DNA from: Nitrospirota bacterium
GTDB lineage: Bacteria > Nitrospirota > Nitrospiria > Nitrospirales > Nitrospiraceae
Direction: 5' to 3'
DNA length: 32,094 nt
Assembly: GCA_013388555.1 (NCBI GenBank)
Contig: JACAFD010000197.1
Location: 1-32,094, forward strand
The position numbers and the translations under genes were made by a program. Shown piece by piece: positions 6,253 to 14,778 of the stretch. The notes under the pieces were generated by a model. It saw only the letters and a list, made by a program, of their open reading frames with translations, was not told the origin of the DNA and did not search any database. Every line of letters starts with the position of its first letter. The stretch's first letter is position 1.

Positions 6253-7106
6253 GCCGCATCGATCTCCATCTACATACGACCCACTCCGATGGAAGCTTCT
6301 CGCCGGCTGAAGTGCTCCGGCTTGCCCATAAGGCGGAAGTTACAGCTCTGGCCATCACGGACCACGACATTGTGTCCGGTATTCCCGAAGCCATAACGGC
6401 CGGGGCTGAGCTGGGAATTGAAATCATTCCAGGCGTGGAAATCAGTTCCCGCATCGGCAATACAGAGCTACATATCCTTGGCTATTGCTTACGTTGGCAA
6501 GACCCTGAGCTGAATCAACGCTTGGCTGCCTTACGGGAGAGTCGACATAGCCGCAATCCACAGATCATCGAACAACTACGCTCATTGGGATTGGACGTGA
6601 CCTATGAGGAAGTGCGGGCTTTAGCTGGTACGGATTCGGTCGGCCGACCACATATCGCGCGGCTCTTGATGGACAAACGATATGCCACCTCTGCTAAAGA
6701 CGCTTTTGACCGGTATCTGGCAGAGGGACGCCCGGCCTATGTGGCGCGTGAACTGCCTATGCCGGCGGATGCTATTGCATGGATTAGAGCCGCCGGCGGG
6801 GTGGCCGTGCTGGCCCATCCAACCTGGGCCAAGGTTACTGGAGAAGGGCTGAACAGGCTCTTGACGACTTTGAAAGCCGAGGGCCTCGGCGGGATCGAGG
6901 TCCACTACAGTACACATACAAAGCGACAGACTACGGAGTACCTCGACCTGGCCAAGCGGTTAAATTTATTGGTAACCGGCGGAAGTGATTTCCACGGCAT
7001 CACCAAACCGGATATTGAAGTCGGCACAGGCCGGGGTGATTTAAAGGTTTCCAAGCGACTGCTTGATCCGCTCAAAGAAGCTGCCCTCTTTGCCAGTCCT
7101 TCGTGA
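6249..7106 (+). CDS. PHP-domain phosphoesterase (TrpH/YciV, RNase AM-like)
   Basis: A 285-residue metal-dependent phosphoesterase of the PHP family. Metal ligands are visible: HLHTTHSDG at residues 7-15, ITDHD at 36-40, PGVEISS near 63, LAHPTW in the second half and GGSDFHG near the end. This arrangement fits the TrpH/YciV group, whose members hydrolyse 3',5'-nucleoside bisphosphates or trim RNA 5' ends. The ATGA overlap with the folB-methyltransferase fusion implies one operon. An inverted repeat (7103-7182) starts at its stop codon. Confidence 0.9.
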   Translation: MSRIDLHLHTTHSDGSFSPAEVLRLAHKAEVTALAITDHDIVSGIPEAITAGAELGIEIIPGVEISSRIGNTELHILGYCLRWQDPELNQRLAALRESRHSRNPQIIEQLRSLGLDVTYEEVRALAGTDSVGRPHIARLLMDKRYATSAKDAFDRYLAEGRPAYVARELPMPADAIAWIRAAGGVAVLAHPTWAKVTGEGLNRLLTTLKAEGLGGIEVHYSTHTKRQTTEYLDLAKRLNLLVTGGSDFHGITKPDIEVGTGRGDLKVSKRLLDPLKEAALFASPS

Positions 7107-7182
7107 AGCGTCGTTCGTATCTCGTTGGCCTGGCTCGTCGTTCGTATGTGGAGAACTTCCTATCTCGCGAGATACGCTTCAC
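7103..7182. repeat. Inverted repeat after the PHP gene
   Basis: GTGAAGCGT (7103-7111) and ACGCTTCAC (7174-7182) are perfect complements, extended by ATCTCG/CGAGAT with a small bulge. The interior carries a direct repeat CGTCGTTCGTAT. There is no T-tract, so it is more likely an interspersed palindrome than an intrinsic terminator. Confidence 0.55.
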
Positions 7183-7282
7183 GGATGTCAAGAGCGCCTC
7201 TGCCTGTTATCTCCCAATTCGTTGACTCTCCCCTCCCATCGGTTACACTTTGAGACGTTCACAGACATTCTCAAAGATTCCT

Positions 7283-8683
7283 ATGCCGAAATCTTGGACT
7301 TGGATTGCTCCCTATACCTTTGCCATCCTGGCCGTGCTCTTAACTGGCCCACTGCTGAGCAGCCTTTCCTTGGTCCAATCTCTCTCGGTCCCGCATCTAC
7401 ATCTCAGTGGATCTCAAGCTATTCGGTTGGCCGCACAGCTCCTTGCGCTCACCATCCTCTGGTTCCTCGCATTCGCTGCCTATCAGCGCATCCCAGACAA
7501 TGGCCGAGGATCGACTTTTCTCAGAAACCTTGTCCTTCCGTTCACAACCCTTATCATTGTCTTGTTCGCCAACAAATCGTTCAGGACCGTTGGCCTGTCG
7601 CTAATTGAACAGATGGGCCCTTCTCAATTTGCCTCAAGCTATGCAGTCGGCCTTGTCGGCTCTGGTCTCTGGCTTACAGCAGCCTGGATCCTTAATCAGG
7701 GTTCCCTACGCGCAGCCTTGGCCCCCCCCAGCCAGGCACAAGGCCACACGGCTCAGCCTCTCTCCGAGCACACGAATACAGGGTATGAAGAAGAGGCACC
7801 CGACCAATTGGATTCAAAGACTCCAACCGCCACATCGACAATCATCGGCTCTACACCAGGCATGCTTGGGCGCTACAAGGTGCTGAAGGAACTTGGACGC
7901 GGTGCCATGGGGCTTGTCTACTTGGGAAAAGATCCAACCATCCAGCGTTTCGTGGCCATCAAGACCATGCAACTCGACCAGATAGATCACGATGACAAGC
8001 TCCAAGATGTTAAGGCGCGGTTTTTTCGCGAGGCCGAGTCCACCGGGCGTCTCTCCCATCCCAACATCGTGACCATTTATGATGCAGGGGAGGAAAATGA
8101 TCTAGGATACATTGCGATGGAACTCATCGAGGGAACTCCCTTAAAACAGTGGGCCAGGAAACCCAATTTGATGCCGGTCAACGAAGTGCTCCTGACTGTG
8201 GCCACTGTTGCGGACGCATTGGATTACGCCCATCAACAAGGCGTTGTTCATCGCGACATCAAGCCGGCGAACATCATGCTGACGAGGGATCGCATCGTGA
8301 AGGTCATGGATTTCGGTATTGCGAAGATGGCTTCGAGCAGCAAGACAGAGACGAATATCGTGATGGGCACGCCGACATATATGTCACCGGAACAAATCGC
8401 CGGCAAGAAAGTGGATGGCCGGTCGGATATCTTTTCACTAGGAATCGTGCTATTCGAACTCCTTACGGGGCAATTGCCGTTCACGGCCGACAACCTGTCA
8501 GCCGTCCTGTTCAGCATCGCCCATCATCCCCACCCTGCCATTCAGACCTTGAGGCCGAACCTTCCCCCGATGGTGCAGGAGATCGTGGATCGTGCCTTAC
8601 AAAAAGAGTTGCCGCACCGCTATCGGCGTGCGGAAGAGTTTGCGGAAGAGCTCCGGGTCTGTGTGCAGGGTCTCGCCGCCTAA
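7283..8683 (+). CDS. Membrane-anchored Hanks-type Ser/Thr protein kinase
   Basis: A 466-residue eukaryotic-like kinase with unusual topology. The N-terminus holds about four transmembrane helices (residues 4-28, 46-70, 80-101, 117-140), then a Pro/Thr-rich linker to about 190, and the catalytic domain is C-terminal. Kinase motifs are complete: glycine loop GRGAMG near 204, VAIK with Lys227, HRDIKPAN with Asp325, DFG with Asp343, and a MSPEQ-type P+1 loop. PASTA or other extracellular ligand domains are absent, so any sensing is by the membrane part. A PP2C phosphatase gene follows 11 bases later, and its ribosome binding site overlaps this stop codon. ATG 7283 was chosen over an upstream TTG at 7250; neither has a strong ribosome binding site. 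Confidence 0.93.
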   Translation: MPKSWTWIAPYTFAILAVLLTGPLLSSLSLVQSLSVPHLHLSGSQAIRLAAQLLALTILWFLAFAAYQRIPDNGRGSTFLRNLVLPFTTLIIVLFANKSFRTVGLSLIEQMGPSQFASSYAVGLVGSGLWLTAAWILNQGSLRAALAPPSQAQGHTAQPLSEHTNTGYEEEAPDQLDSKTPTATSTIIGSTPGMLGRYKVLKELGRGAMGLVYLGKDPTIQRFVAIKTMQLDQIDHDDKLQDVKARFFREAESTGRLSHPNIVTIYDAGEENDLGYIAMELIEGTPLKQWARKPNLMPVNEVLLTVATVADALDYAHQQGVVHRDIKPANIMLTRDRIVKVMDFGIAKMASSSKTETNIVMGTPTYMSPEQIAGKKVDGRSDIFSLGIVLFELLTGQLPFTADNLSAVLFSIAHHPHPAIQTLRPNLPPMVQEIVDRALQKELPHRYRRAEEFAEELRVCVQGLAA

Positions 8684-8694
8684 GGAGGGGTTGC

Positions 8695-9510
8695 TTGGCC
8701 CTCGAACGATCGCATAGCGCCAAATCCGATACCGGTCTCAAACGACAGCACAACGAGGATCGCTTTGTGGTCGACCCTCGGCTAGGACTCTATGTCATCT
8801 GTGACGGCATGGGTGGCAACAATGCCGGTGAAATTGCCGGGGCCCTCGCAGTCCGGGCCATCCACACGCATCTCGCCAAAGCAGCTAAGGATGCGGACCT
8901 GCCGCTTATCGGTCCAGGTAACGCTGCGTTATCTAACCAGGCCAACCGTCTCGCCAGCGCGATCCATGCTGCAAACCATGTTATTTATCGAGAGTCGTGG
9001 AGACGACTTGATTATGCCGGGATGGGCACAACAGTGGTCGCGGCACTACTTCACGAGGAAGTACTTGCCATCGCCCATGTCGGAGACAGCCGGCTCTACC
9101 TCGTTCGAAACGGGACAATTCAATCCCTCACTACGGACCATTCCTGGGTTGCCGAGCAGATTCTTACGGGGTTTATCACGGAAGAAGAAGCCGAACGCTC
9201 CCCCAGCAGAAACATCGTGACCAGAGCTCTAGGCGTCGAGAGCAGCGTCGACGTGGAGCTGGCCGAGGTTTCGGTCAAGAATGGAGACCGATTGCTATTA
9301 TGCTCAGACGGACTCACCCGCGCGGCCCGCTCGAAGGACATCCTTCCTATACTCAGTGGATCCGAAGACCTCGCCGCCATGTCAGACCGCCTCATCGCCA
9401 TGGCAAATGAAGCCGGCGGCGACGACAACACGACTGTGATCATCGTGGCCCTGGGGGGTGAGTTTCAAACAGGACTGTGGGAACGGCTAAAAAAACGCTT
9501 TGTCGCCTAA
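8695..9510 (+). CDS. PP2C-family (PPM) Ser/Thr protein phosphatase
   Basis: A 271-residue soluble metal-dependent phosphatase. Signature motifs in order are GLKRQHNEDRF, CDGMGGNNAGE, GMGTTVVAAL, AHVGDSRLYLVR, LTTDHSWV, LLLCSDGLT and GGDDNTTVI, which supply the metal-binding aspartates. The start is TTG 8695, set by an AAGGAGGGG ribosome binding site (8682-8690) that overlaps the kinase stop. Translation is thus coupled to the kinase, and the pair should form a phosphorylation/dephosphorylation switch. The frame remains open far upstream inside the kinase gene, but that part is out of frame with the kinase and not coding. Confidence 0.93.
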   Translation: MALERSHSAKSDTGLKRQHNEDRFVVDPRLGLYVICDGMGGNNAGEIAGALAVRAIHTHLAKAAKDADLPLIGPGNAALSNQANRLASAIHAANHVIYRESWRRLDYAGMGTTVVAALLHEEVLAIAHVGDSRLYLVRNGTIQSLTTDHSWVAEQILTGFITEEEAERSPSRNIVTRALGVESSVDVELAEVSVKNGDRLLLCSDGLTRAARSKDILPILSGSEDLAAMSDRLIAMANEAGGDDNTTVIIVALGGEFQTGLWERLKKRFVA

Positions 9511-9544
9511 CGAATAGCCTCAACCTTCCAAGAGCATTGTGCGA

Positions 9545-10177
9545 CTACTTAAAGACGACTGTGCCCTTTGGAAGAATCTGGTAGCATCCGTCCGAAACTT
9601 CCTGACCATGTGATTGCAGACACTGGAGAATTTCCCTGCTCTCAAGTTTGACTGCTCTGCAATACCGTCTGATATCCCCGTCGCACACTGCAATCAATCG
9701 ACTTCGATCTTCCTTCCACTTTACGAACCGCTCATGCAACTGGCTTTGACAGGGCAGCGTAAGCCGTTTCGCTCGCTGTTCGAGACAATAGGCATGTGCC
9801 GATCCGTCCGGAGAGTCAGGACACAATTGATCGATCTCCGCTTCACACTTCAATCTGGTCGCTTGCAGCGTGGAAGGATCCAACCGTGTCACGGCCGGAA
9901 CATCAACCGGAGAATCGTGCAACCCGTCATCATCTGGTTTTGACAGAGCTGCGTCTAAAGGTAGCGGAGGAGAGGTGGGAATGGTTAAGTCCAGCGTGGG
10001 TGGTGTAGACAGAGAAGACGGCGAATTTGGCGCCCGATAAGTCTCAGCTGGCATCTCACCAGAAAATAACTCCTCTTGTGAAGGGAAATTGGCAGACACC
10101 GTCACCCACACAAGCCCGAGCCCCAAGAGGGTGATTGTGCCGGCAATAAATCCGCTTGAAGACTGCCGCTGAGCCAT
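9545..10177 (-). CDS. Membrane-anchored protein with GLG1-like cysteine-rich repeats
   Basis: A 210-residue protein starting at ATG 10177 behind a good ribosome binding site (AAGGAG). It has one transmembrane or uncleaved signal segment (about residues 9-30), a Ser/Pro/Thr-rich linker to about 105, and a cysteine-rich C-terminal half. That half has about eight cysteines in a CEAEIDQLCP...YCL...PC then CDGDIRRYC...ILQCL...GC pattern. This spacing resembles two copies of the Cys-rich repeat of Golgi apparatus protein 1 (GLG1/ESL-1), which also occurs in some bacteria. The topology predicts a periplasmic domain with disulfides. Partner and function are unknown. It is convergent with the phosphatase gene, with only 34 bases between stops. 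Confidence 0.7.
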   Translation of the reverse strand: MAQRQSSSGFIAGTITLLGLGLVWVTVSANFPSQEELFSGEMPAETYRAPNSPSSLSTPPTLDLTIPTSPPLPLDAALSKPDDDGLHDSPVDVPAVTRLDPSTLQATRLKCEAEIDQLCPDSPDGSAHAYCLEQRAKRLTLPCQSQLHERFVKWKEDRSRLIAVCDGDIRRYCRAVKLESREILQCLQSHGQEVSDGCYQILPKGTVVFK

Positions 10178-10266
10178 GCGTGCTCCTTATCTGTTCAGAC
10201 CCAGCATAGGGTAAGCTGGCGAAAAAATCGACGAATTGTCAGGTTCCCACCAGCAGCGCGCGAGGA

Positions 10267-10384
10267 GCGAGACACGCGGGACTCAACAATCTGAGTTCTA
10301 AGTTCTGGGTTCTGAGTTGTCCGGAACGAACTCAGCACTCAGAACCACCAAGTGACTCAGCACTTCTAGTCTCGCCCGTCTCGC
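10267..10384. repeat. Double inverted repeat between two minus-strand genes
   Basis: The inner arms 10302-10318 and 10329-10345 (GTTCTGGGTTCTGAGTT against AACTCAGCACTCAGAAC) pair over 17 bp with two irregular positions around a 10-base loop. The outer arms 10267-10283 and 10368-10384 (GCGAGAC... against ...GTCTCGC) also pair partly. The CTGAGTTCT words repeat in tandem. It may end transcription of the 10397-11410 gene, but no T-tract is seen. Confidence 0.55.
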
Positions 10385-10396
10385 TTGGATTATGGG

Positions 10397-11410
10397 CTAG
10401 TTCTCTGGAGTTTCGACGATGTGGTTTTCAAACCTGGTGCAGCCCTCGGCAAGCAATCGATTGGTGAGCATTTCTCCCGGCCATTCGATGGGCAAATCCG
10501 CCGTGAAGATCCATACATCCGGTGAAGTCCACACTGGACCATGACCTTCAGGTAATTCAGGATCAAACAGATCGGTCCATACCGGCATATACACGCCGTT
10601 TCCACATTGCGTATGGAGATGAACGATCGTGCGGGCGCGGACCAGCGGATCCAAATCACGCCAAACTGCCGCAGTCTCATCCGCTAATCGATGGAGCCGC
10701 ACGGCATTTTGGGCATCGAACATGGCATAGGCTGCATAGACCGGTGCGTCGATCATATCGGGAGCCAGCGCCAACTCTGGGCATTGTGCCACGAGGCCTT
10801 CCAGGAGAGCTCGACGATGCCGATCCTCCAGCGAATCGGGCAACCCAGAGTCCGGCACACCGATCAACTCGAAGAAGAGAAATGCGGTACTTTCGACGGG
10901 CGGGTAAAGCCGGGCTGCAATTGACGTGGCCCGCTGGGAATCCGCCACCGTACTCAAGTGATCGTTCAAACCCTGAAGGCTGAGCGGTTCCAGCGTTGAG
11001 TCAGTCAATAAGCGCGCCTCCACACGCACCACCGTCCCGGCAGAAAGCCGGAGATGTCGATGGAGCAGATCCGCTGTCGCGACCGGATCGATTTTCAACT
11101 TGAGCGGATGGGCCAGATTTGCTTGGAGAGGAAGCTCCAAAGCCGCCATGATGGCATAGGATAATTTGTCATCGGCCGGCCCATCGATGAGTACCGAACA
11201 GGATGCCTCAGCGAGAAGATCAAAGAGCCATTCCGCCATGTCTTCGTCCAGCGCCGCCAACACCGTTAACAGATCATACTCCCTTCCCTGCTCCAGAAAG
11301 GCCTGTAGCGTATCGATTGCCGCATCGGTATCGCCATGGTCATGGCGCCGAGCATTGATCAAATGAACAAGATCTCTTGTGAGGGGGTCAGGGCGAGACC
11401 AACTCAACAT
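10397..11410 (-). CDS. Protein of unknown function, 337 residues
   Basis: A soluble, acidic protein with ATG 11410 behind AGGAG at a spacing of about 9. The first 90 residues look helical and Leu/Asp-rich (DTLQAFLEQGREYDLLTVLA), and the middle is an alternating alpha/beta pattern. The last third has an aromatic, beta-rich stretch (GVYMPVWTDLF, GPVWTSPDVWIFTADLP), ending in a CTRFENHIVE motif. I see no transmembrane helix, nucleotide-binding loop or known catalytic signature. It is not obviously in an operon: an inverted repeat follows it and about 130 bases separate it from the yjbQ-family gene upstream. Coding is supported by length and codon usage like the neighbours. Confidence 0.75.
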   Translation of the reverse strand: MLSWSRPDPLTRDLVHLINARRHDHGDTDAAIDTLQAFLEQGREYDLLTVLAALDEDMAEWLFDLLAEASCSVLIDGPADDKLSYAIMAALELPLQANLAHPLKLKIDPVATADLLHRHLRLSAGTVVRVEARLLTDSTLEPLSLQGLNDHLSTVADSQRATSIAARLYPPVESTAFLFFELIGVPDSGLPDSLEDRHRRALLEGLVAQCPELALAPDMIDAPVYAAYAMFDAQNAVRLHRLADETAAVWRDLDPLVRARTIVHLHTQCGNGVYMPVWTDLFDPELPEGHGPVWTSPDVWIFTADLPIEWPGEMLTNRLLAEGCTRFENHIVETPEN

Positions 11411-11538
11411 ACAGACGGACTCCTACCGTAAAGCCATGGATAACAGTTACCCCATGTTGTCAAAATTTCCTTATGGTAGCAAGCAGTCGAGCAATTTTTC
11501 TCTCCCGGGTCCTGGGCACCGATCGGACAACATCCTGC

Positions 11539-11952
11539 TCACGATCCGATGACCTTTACCAACACCCGTTTACGTCTCAAACCGTCAAACTCTCCGTAGA
11601 AAATTTGTTCCCATGGGCCGAAGTCCAATCGGCCTTCTGTAATCGCGACGACAACTTCCCGTCCCATCAGCTGTCGCTTAAGATGCGCGTCGCCGTTATC
11701 CTCTCCGGTCTCGTTGTGGCGATAGGTCGCCCCCTGAGGGGCGAGCGTCTCTAAGAATCGGTCATAGTCCTTGAGTAGGCCGGGTTCGTCATCATTAATA
11801 TAGACACTGGCCGTGATATGCATGGCATTCACCAGGACAAGCCCCTCACGAACGCCGCTCTTCTGGACCGCTGCCTCAACCTGCTGCGTGATGTTAAGGT
11901 AGGCGCGTCGCGTCTTCGTCTCGAACCAGAGTTCTTCGCGATAGGATTTCAT
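11539..11952 (-). CDS. YjbQ/UPF0047 family protein
   Basis: A 137-residue protein of the YjbQ (UPF0047) family, annotated elsewhere as secondary thiamine-phosphate synthase because members can rescue thiE mutants weakly; the true role is unsettled. Family hallmarks are all present: [18 protein letters not shown], the [19 protein letters not shown] block with the conserved metal-type histidines, and the C-terminal [18 protein letters not shown]. Length is normal for the family. It stands alone on the minus strand, starting at ATG 11952 with only a weak purine-rich ribosome binding site. Confidence 0.9.
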   Translation of the reverse strand: MKSYREELWFETKTRRAYLNITQQVEAAVQKSGVREGLVLVNAMHITASVYINDDEPGLLKDYDRFLETLAPQGATYRHNETGEDNGDAHLKRQLMGREVVVAITEGRLDFGPWEQIFYGEFDGLRRKRVLVKVIGS

Positions 11953-12263
11953 GGGTCCCCGTCAGTGGGCGTCATTCTGACGAACTAGGCCCTCAAGATG
12001 CAAGGCGGACCACTCTCCCCTCCACCATCGATCAATCAGGCTGTGCCCCGCTGCTCGCCTGTCAACTTGGAGTTAATGGCCTTCCCCTGTTTCGGAGGGA
12101 CGGCTGCAGGCAACAAGCCTTTTCGCAGTTCCTCACGTCCTTGCTGAAGCTCGTTGCTTACGGGTACAATTCTCCAACAAAATTGACACTACCTGGTGAT
12201 GGTGATAAGTATTTTCACAGATTAGGCTATGCAGGATTGAATGGTTCAGTAGGGAGGTGCTCG
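11953..12263. other. Intergenic region between divergent genes
   Basis: About 310 bases between the yjbQ-family gene (minus) and the SH3-like gene (plus). A TTGACA hexamer occurs at 12183-12188 on the plus strand, but no good -10 box follows at 16-18 bases. The only clear signal is the GGGAGG ribosome binding site at 12251-12256. An in-frame TTG at 12141 would extend the downstream protein by 41 unlikely residues. Confidence 0.5.
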
Positions 12264-13007
12264 ATGACAGCGCTTGTTGGGAACCTGACTTCCGTCGGGA
12301 CTCCCTTTAATTGGACTCTCCTCTTCGCCCGCCAACCGGAGCCCGACTTGGAATTCACGGAAGAGGAACTCGATCAAACAACCTCTACAAGAACACCCAG
12401 TCCGCTCCCCCCACGCAAAAGATCCAGTGGGGGAAGCCCGATCCTCTGGATACTTCTCTTTGCCCTCGTCGGCGGCATCGCTTATATCTCCGTCATGGAG
12501 CCGGAGCTGTTGACAGAATTGCTGGCCCCCTACATGGGCGAAAGTACGCCGCCACCGGTAGCTACGAAGCCAAAGCCGTTTGCACCGGCGCCTGTGCCAC
12601 CACCGGCACCCACGCCACAAGCGCCTCCAAGCCCAAGCGGCGATGCTTCAGCCCCATTGTCTCCATCAACCTCTCCGACTACTGCTGTCGTCACTCCCAC
12701 AGTCCCGGCAGTCAATCCACCAATCCAAACGCCAGCGGCACCAGCCACATCTGTCACACCTCCTCTCGACCCGATGTTCAGCGAAGGCCAGAAAGTCACC
12801 GTTACGGCAGACGACATGGCCCCCGGAGGAAGTATTCCGCTGTTCGCAGATTCAGCGAGCAGCAGGCCAGGTCCAGTTGTTCGTCCGGGCGTCTCACTGA
12901 CCATCATGGACGGAGATCTCCAGCCAGGAGGCTGGATGTATTTAGTTCGAACGGAAGAGGGGATCAAGGGTTGGGTAACGGAAAAACGTCTTCGCCTGAA
13001 GTTCTGA
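12264..13007 (+). CDS. Membrane-anchored protein with proline-rich linker and SH3-like domain
   Basis: A 247-residue protein from ATG 12264, chosen because GGGAGG sits seven bases upstream. Residues 1-60 are polar and contain an acidic stretch (EPDLEFTEEELDQ) and a basic PPRKRSSGG flank. One transmembrane helix follows (about 62-82, ILWILLFALVGGIAYI), then about 90 residues of Pro/Ala/Thr-rich linker. The C-terminal 70 residues read as a bacterial SH3-like fold (GQKVTVTADDM...PLFADSAS...GWMYLVRTEEGIKGWVTEKRL), a type often found in envelope proteins that bind peptidoglycan or partner proteins. Inside-to-outside topology is inferred from the flanking charges. The specific role is unknown. Confidence 0.75.
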   Translation: MTALVGNLTSVGTPFNWTLLFARQPEPDLEFTEEELDQTTSTRTPSPLPPRKRSSGGSPILWILLFALVGGIAYISVMEPELLTELLAPYMGESTPPPVATKPKPFAPAPVPPPAPTPQAPPSPSGDASAPLSPSTSPTTAVVTPTVPAVNPPIQTPAAPATSVTPPLDPMFSEGQKVTVTADDMAPGGSIPLFADSASSRPGPVVRPGVSLTIMDGDLQPGGWMYLVRTEEGIKGWVTEKRLRLKF

Positions 13008-13076
13008 CCTCCCCACATTGTTTCACGAGCGGCCTGCTACACAGAGACGTTCCCACCTGTTCCGGCAATCTTCCTG

Positions 13077-13085
13077 TGCTATAAT
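13077..13085 (+). promoter_or_regulatory. Extended -10 promoter for the HAD hydrolase gene
   Basis: TGCTATAAT lies at 13077-13085, a TG dinucleotide one base before a perfect TATAAT. The -35 region is poor, as expected for extended -10 promoters. The start point would be near 13092, about 40 bases before ATG 13135. Confidence 0.6.
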
Positions 13086-13134
13086 CCGACCGTTTTCAAT
13101 CCCGAAACCAAACCCACAGGCTTGAGACGATTCC

Positions 13135-13830
13135 ATGACCTCTCTGGCGACGATTATCTTTGACTTCGATGGGGTGATCGCGGACACCGAGCCACTCCAT
13201 TTTGCCGGTTTCCGGCAGACGCTGGCTGAAGTCGGCATCAGCCTGGCTGAAACCGACTACTATGCCAACTACTTAGGATACGACGATCGGGGCTGCTTTA
13301 TCACGGCCCTCACCGCACACCGACACCCCGTAGACCCAGCAACTCTCACACAACTGATGCAGCGAAAAGCCCATGCCTACCTGGAATCTGTGAAGGATCA
13401 TCTTGTGATTTTTCCCGGTGTACGCGAGTTCGTGCGCGAGGCCGCCACGGTTTACCCGTTGGCCATTGCGTCCGGTGCTCTCCGTCATGAAATCGAAGTA
13501 ATCCTGGAACAGGCCGGACTCCGGAAAGAATTTCTACACATCACTAGCGCAGAAGACGTGATCAGGGGGAAGCCCGATCCCCAACCCTTTCTCCAAGCCC
13601 TTGCGGCCTTGAATCGACAATGCGGGGATCAGGCCATCACCGCAGGATCCTGTTTGGTTATTGAGGACTCGATTCCTGGCATCCGCAGCGCCAAAACCGC
13701 CGGAATGAAAGTCCTCGCCGTGACAAACACTCACACGATCCACGATCTCCATGAAGCCCATATGGTTACCCAGAGCCTGTCACAGATTCGCCTCGGCGAA
13801 CTCCGCGAACGGCTGTGGCCGGCCGCATGA
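13135..13830 (+). CDS. HAD-superfamily hydrolase, phosphoglycolate phosphatase/beta-PGM-like
   Basis: A 231-residue HAD subfamily IA enzyme. Motif I DFDGVIADTEPLH is at residues 10-22 with nucleophile Asp10 and acid/base Asp12. The helical cap follows. Motif II lies in LAIASGALRHE, motif III Lys in RGKPDPQPF, and motif IV in VIEDSIPGIRSAKTAGMKVLAV. The KPDP and EDS motifs are the classical sugar-phosphate phosphatase/mutase set, so the substrate is likely a small phosphorylated sugar or glycolate, but cannot be named. It is followed after 12 bases by the BtuF-like gene and probably heads the transcript through hpnE. Confidence 0.9.
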   Translation: MTSLATIIFDFDGVIADTEPLHFAGFRQTLAEVGISLAETDYYANYLGYDDRGCFITALTAHRHPVDPATLTQLMQRKAHAYLESVKDHLVIFPGVREFVREAATVYPLAIASGALRHEIEVILEQAGLRKEFLHITSAEDVIRGKPDPQPFLQALAALNRQCGDQAITAGSCLVIEDSIPGIRSAKTAGMKVLAVTNTHTIHDLHEAHMVTQSLSQIRLGELRERLWPAA

Positions 13831-13842
13831 GAGCCGAGTAAG

Positions 13843-14778
13843 ATGAGAATCTGCTCACTGCTTCCCAGTGCCACTGAAGTGATCACCCTACTTGGCCTGC
13901 GCGATGAGTTGGTTGGAGTCAGTCACGAATGCGACTATCCGCCATCAGTCAAAAGCTTGCCCGTCATGGTTGAGCCGATGATTCCTTCTGGCAGACTGAC
14001 CAGCGCCGACATCGATCGGCAAGTGAGTCAGCTGATGGCATCTGGGCAACGCCTCTATCGGCTAAACGACTCTCTGTTGCGACAGGCACAACCGGATCTG
14101 ATCTTGACCCAAGACCTCTGCCATGTCTGTGCCATCACGCCGGACCAACTACACGATGCCATTTACTCCTTGCCTCGGCGACCACAGGTCCTCACGTTGA
14201 ACCCCGGTACTGTTCATGATGTGATCGATGATGTCGTTCGCATCGGCCATGCCGCCCATCGGTCGGCAGAAGGACAACGCCTCGCTGCACACTTGCGGGA
14301 AAGGCTCAATGCTGTTCATACTCGCGTCCGGGACCTCTCGCATCGCCCTCGCGTGGTCTGCATCGAATGGCTCTCTCCTCTCTATATCGCAGGACACTGG
14401 GTTCCTGAAATGGTCCAGATCGCCGGTGGCCATGACGTCCTCTCGGAACCTGGTAGTCTCTCGCGAATTGCGACGTGGGAGGAGGTTCTGGCCGCGACTC
14501 CGGATATTCTTATCGTCATGCCCTGTGGATTTTCCGTTGAGCGGACGCACCATGAGCTATGTCAGTTAATACAACAGCCAGGGCAATGGCGCTTGCCTTC
14601 CGACCTGGGGCAGCATACATTCCTGGTCGATGCCGCCTCCTATTTCAGCCGTCCAGGCCCTCGTTTGATTGACGGCATCGAACTCTTGGAAGCGCTCCTA
14701 CATCCATCAGATCACGAGCCTATTCACGAATCCAAGGCCCGCCGCCTTGGGCCACTGCCGATGTACCAACGTCCATGA
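13843..14778 (+). CDS. BtuF-like cobalamin/siderophore-binding fold protein, no signal peptide
   Basis: A 311-residue protein with the bilobed periplasmic-binding-protein fold of the BtuF/FhuD class. The start MRICSLLPSATEVITLLGLRDELVGVSHECDYP is the typical lobe I of that class. A second-lobe segment RVVCIEWLSPLYIAGHWVPEMVQIAGG and the WEEVLAATPDILIVMPCGF motif follow. There is no signal peptide or lipobox, so it should be cytoplasmic, unlike transport-associated BtuF. The HECDYP and DLCHVCAI cysteines are conserved in this cytosolic subfamily as I know it. Ligand is unproven, with a corrinoid the best guess. Its stop overlaps the hpnD start (ATGA). Confidence 0.85.
   Translation: MRICSLLPSATEVITLLGLRDELVGVSHECDYPPSVKSLPVMVEPMIPSGRLTSADIDRQVSQLMASGQRLYRLNDSLLRQAQPDLILTQDLCHVCAITPDQLHDAIYSLPRRPQVLTLNPGTVHDVIDDVVRIGHAAHRSAEGQRLAAHLRERLNAVHTRVRDLSHRPRVVCIEWLSPLYIAGHWVPEMVQIAGGHDVLSEPGSLSRIATWEEVLAATPDILIVMPCGFSVERTHHELCQLIQQPGQWRLPSDLGQHTFLVDAASYFSRPGPRLIDGIELLEALLHPSDHEPIHESKARRLGPLPMYQRP

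Noticed and set aside
8149-8694. N-terminal extension of the PP2C gene within the kinase gene
   Set aside because: It overlaps the kinase catalytic domain in another frame; the translation is Arg/Cys/Gly-rich junk until the AAGGAGGGG site just before TTG 8695.
12183-12211. TTGACA-based promoter before the SH3-like gene
   Set aside because: No acceptable -10 box at 16-18 bases (TAAGTA matches poorly), so not listed as a feature.
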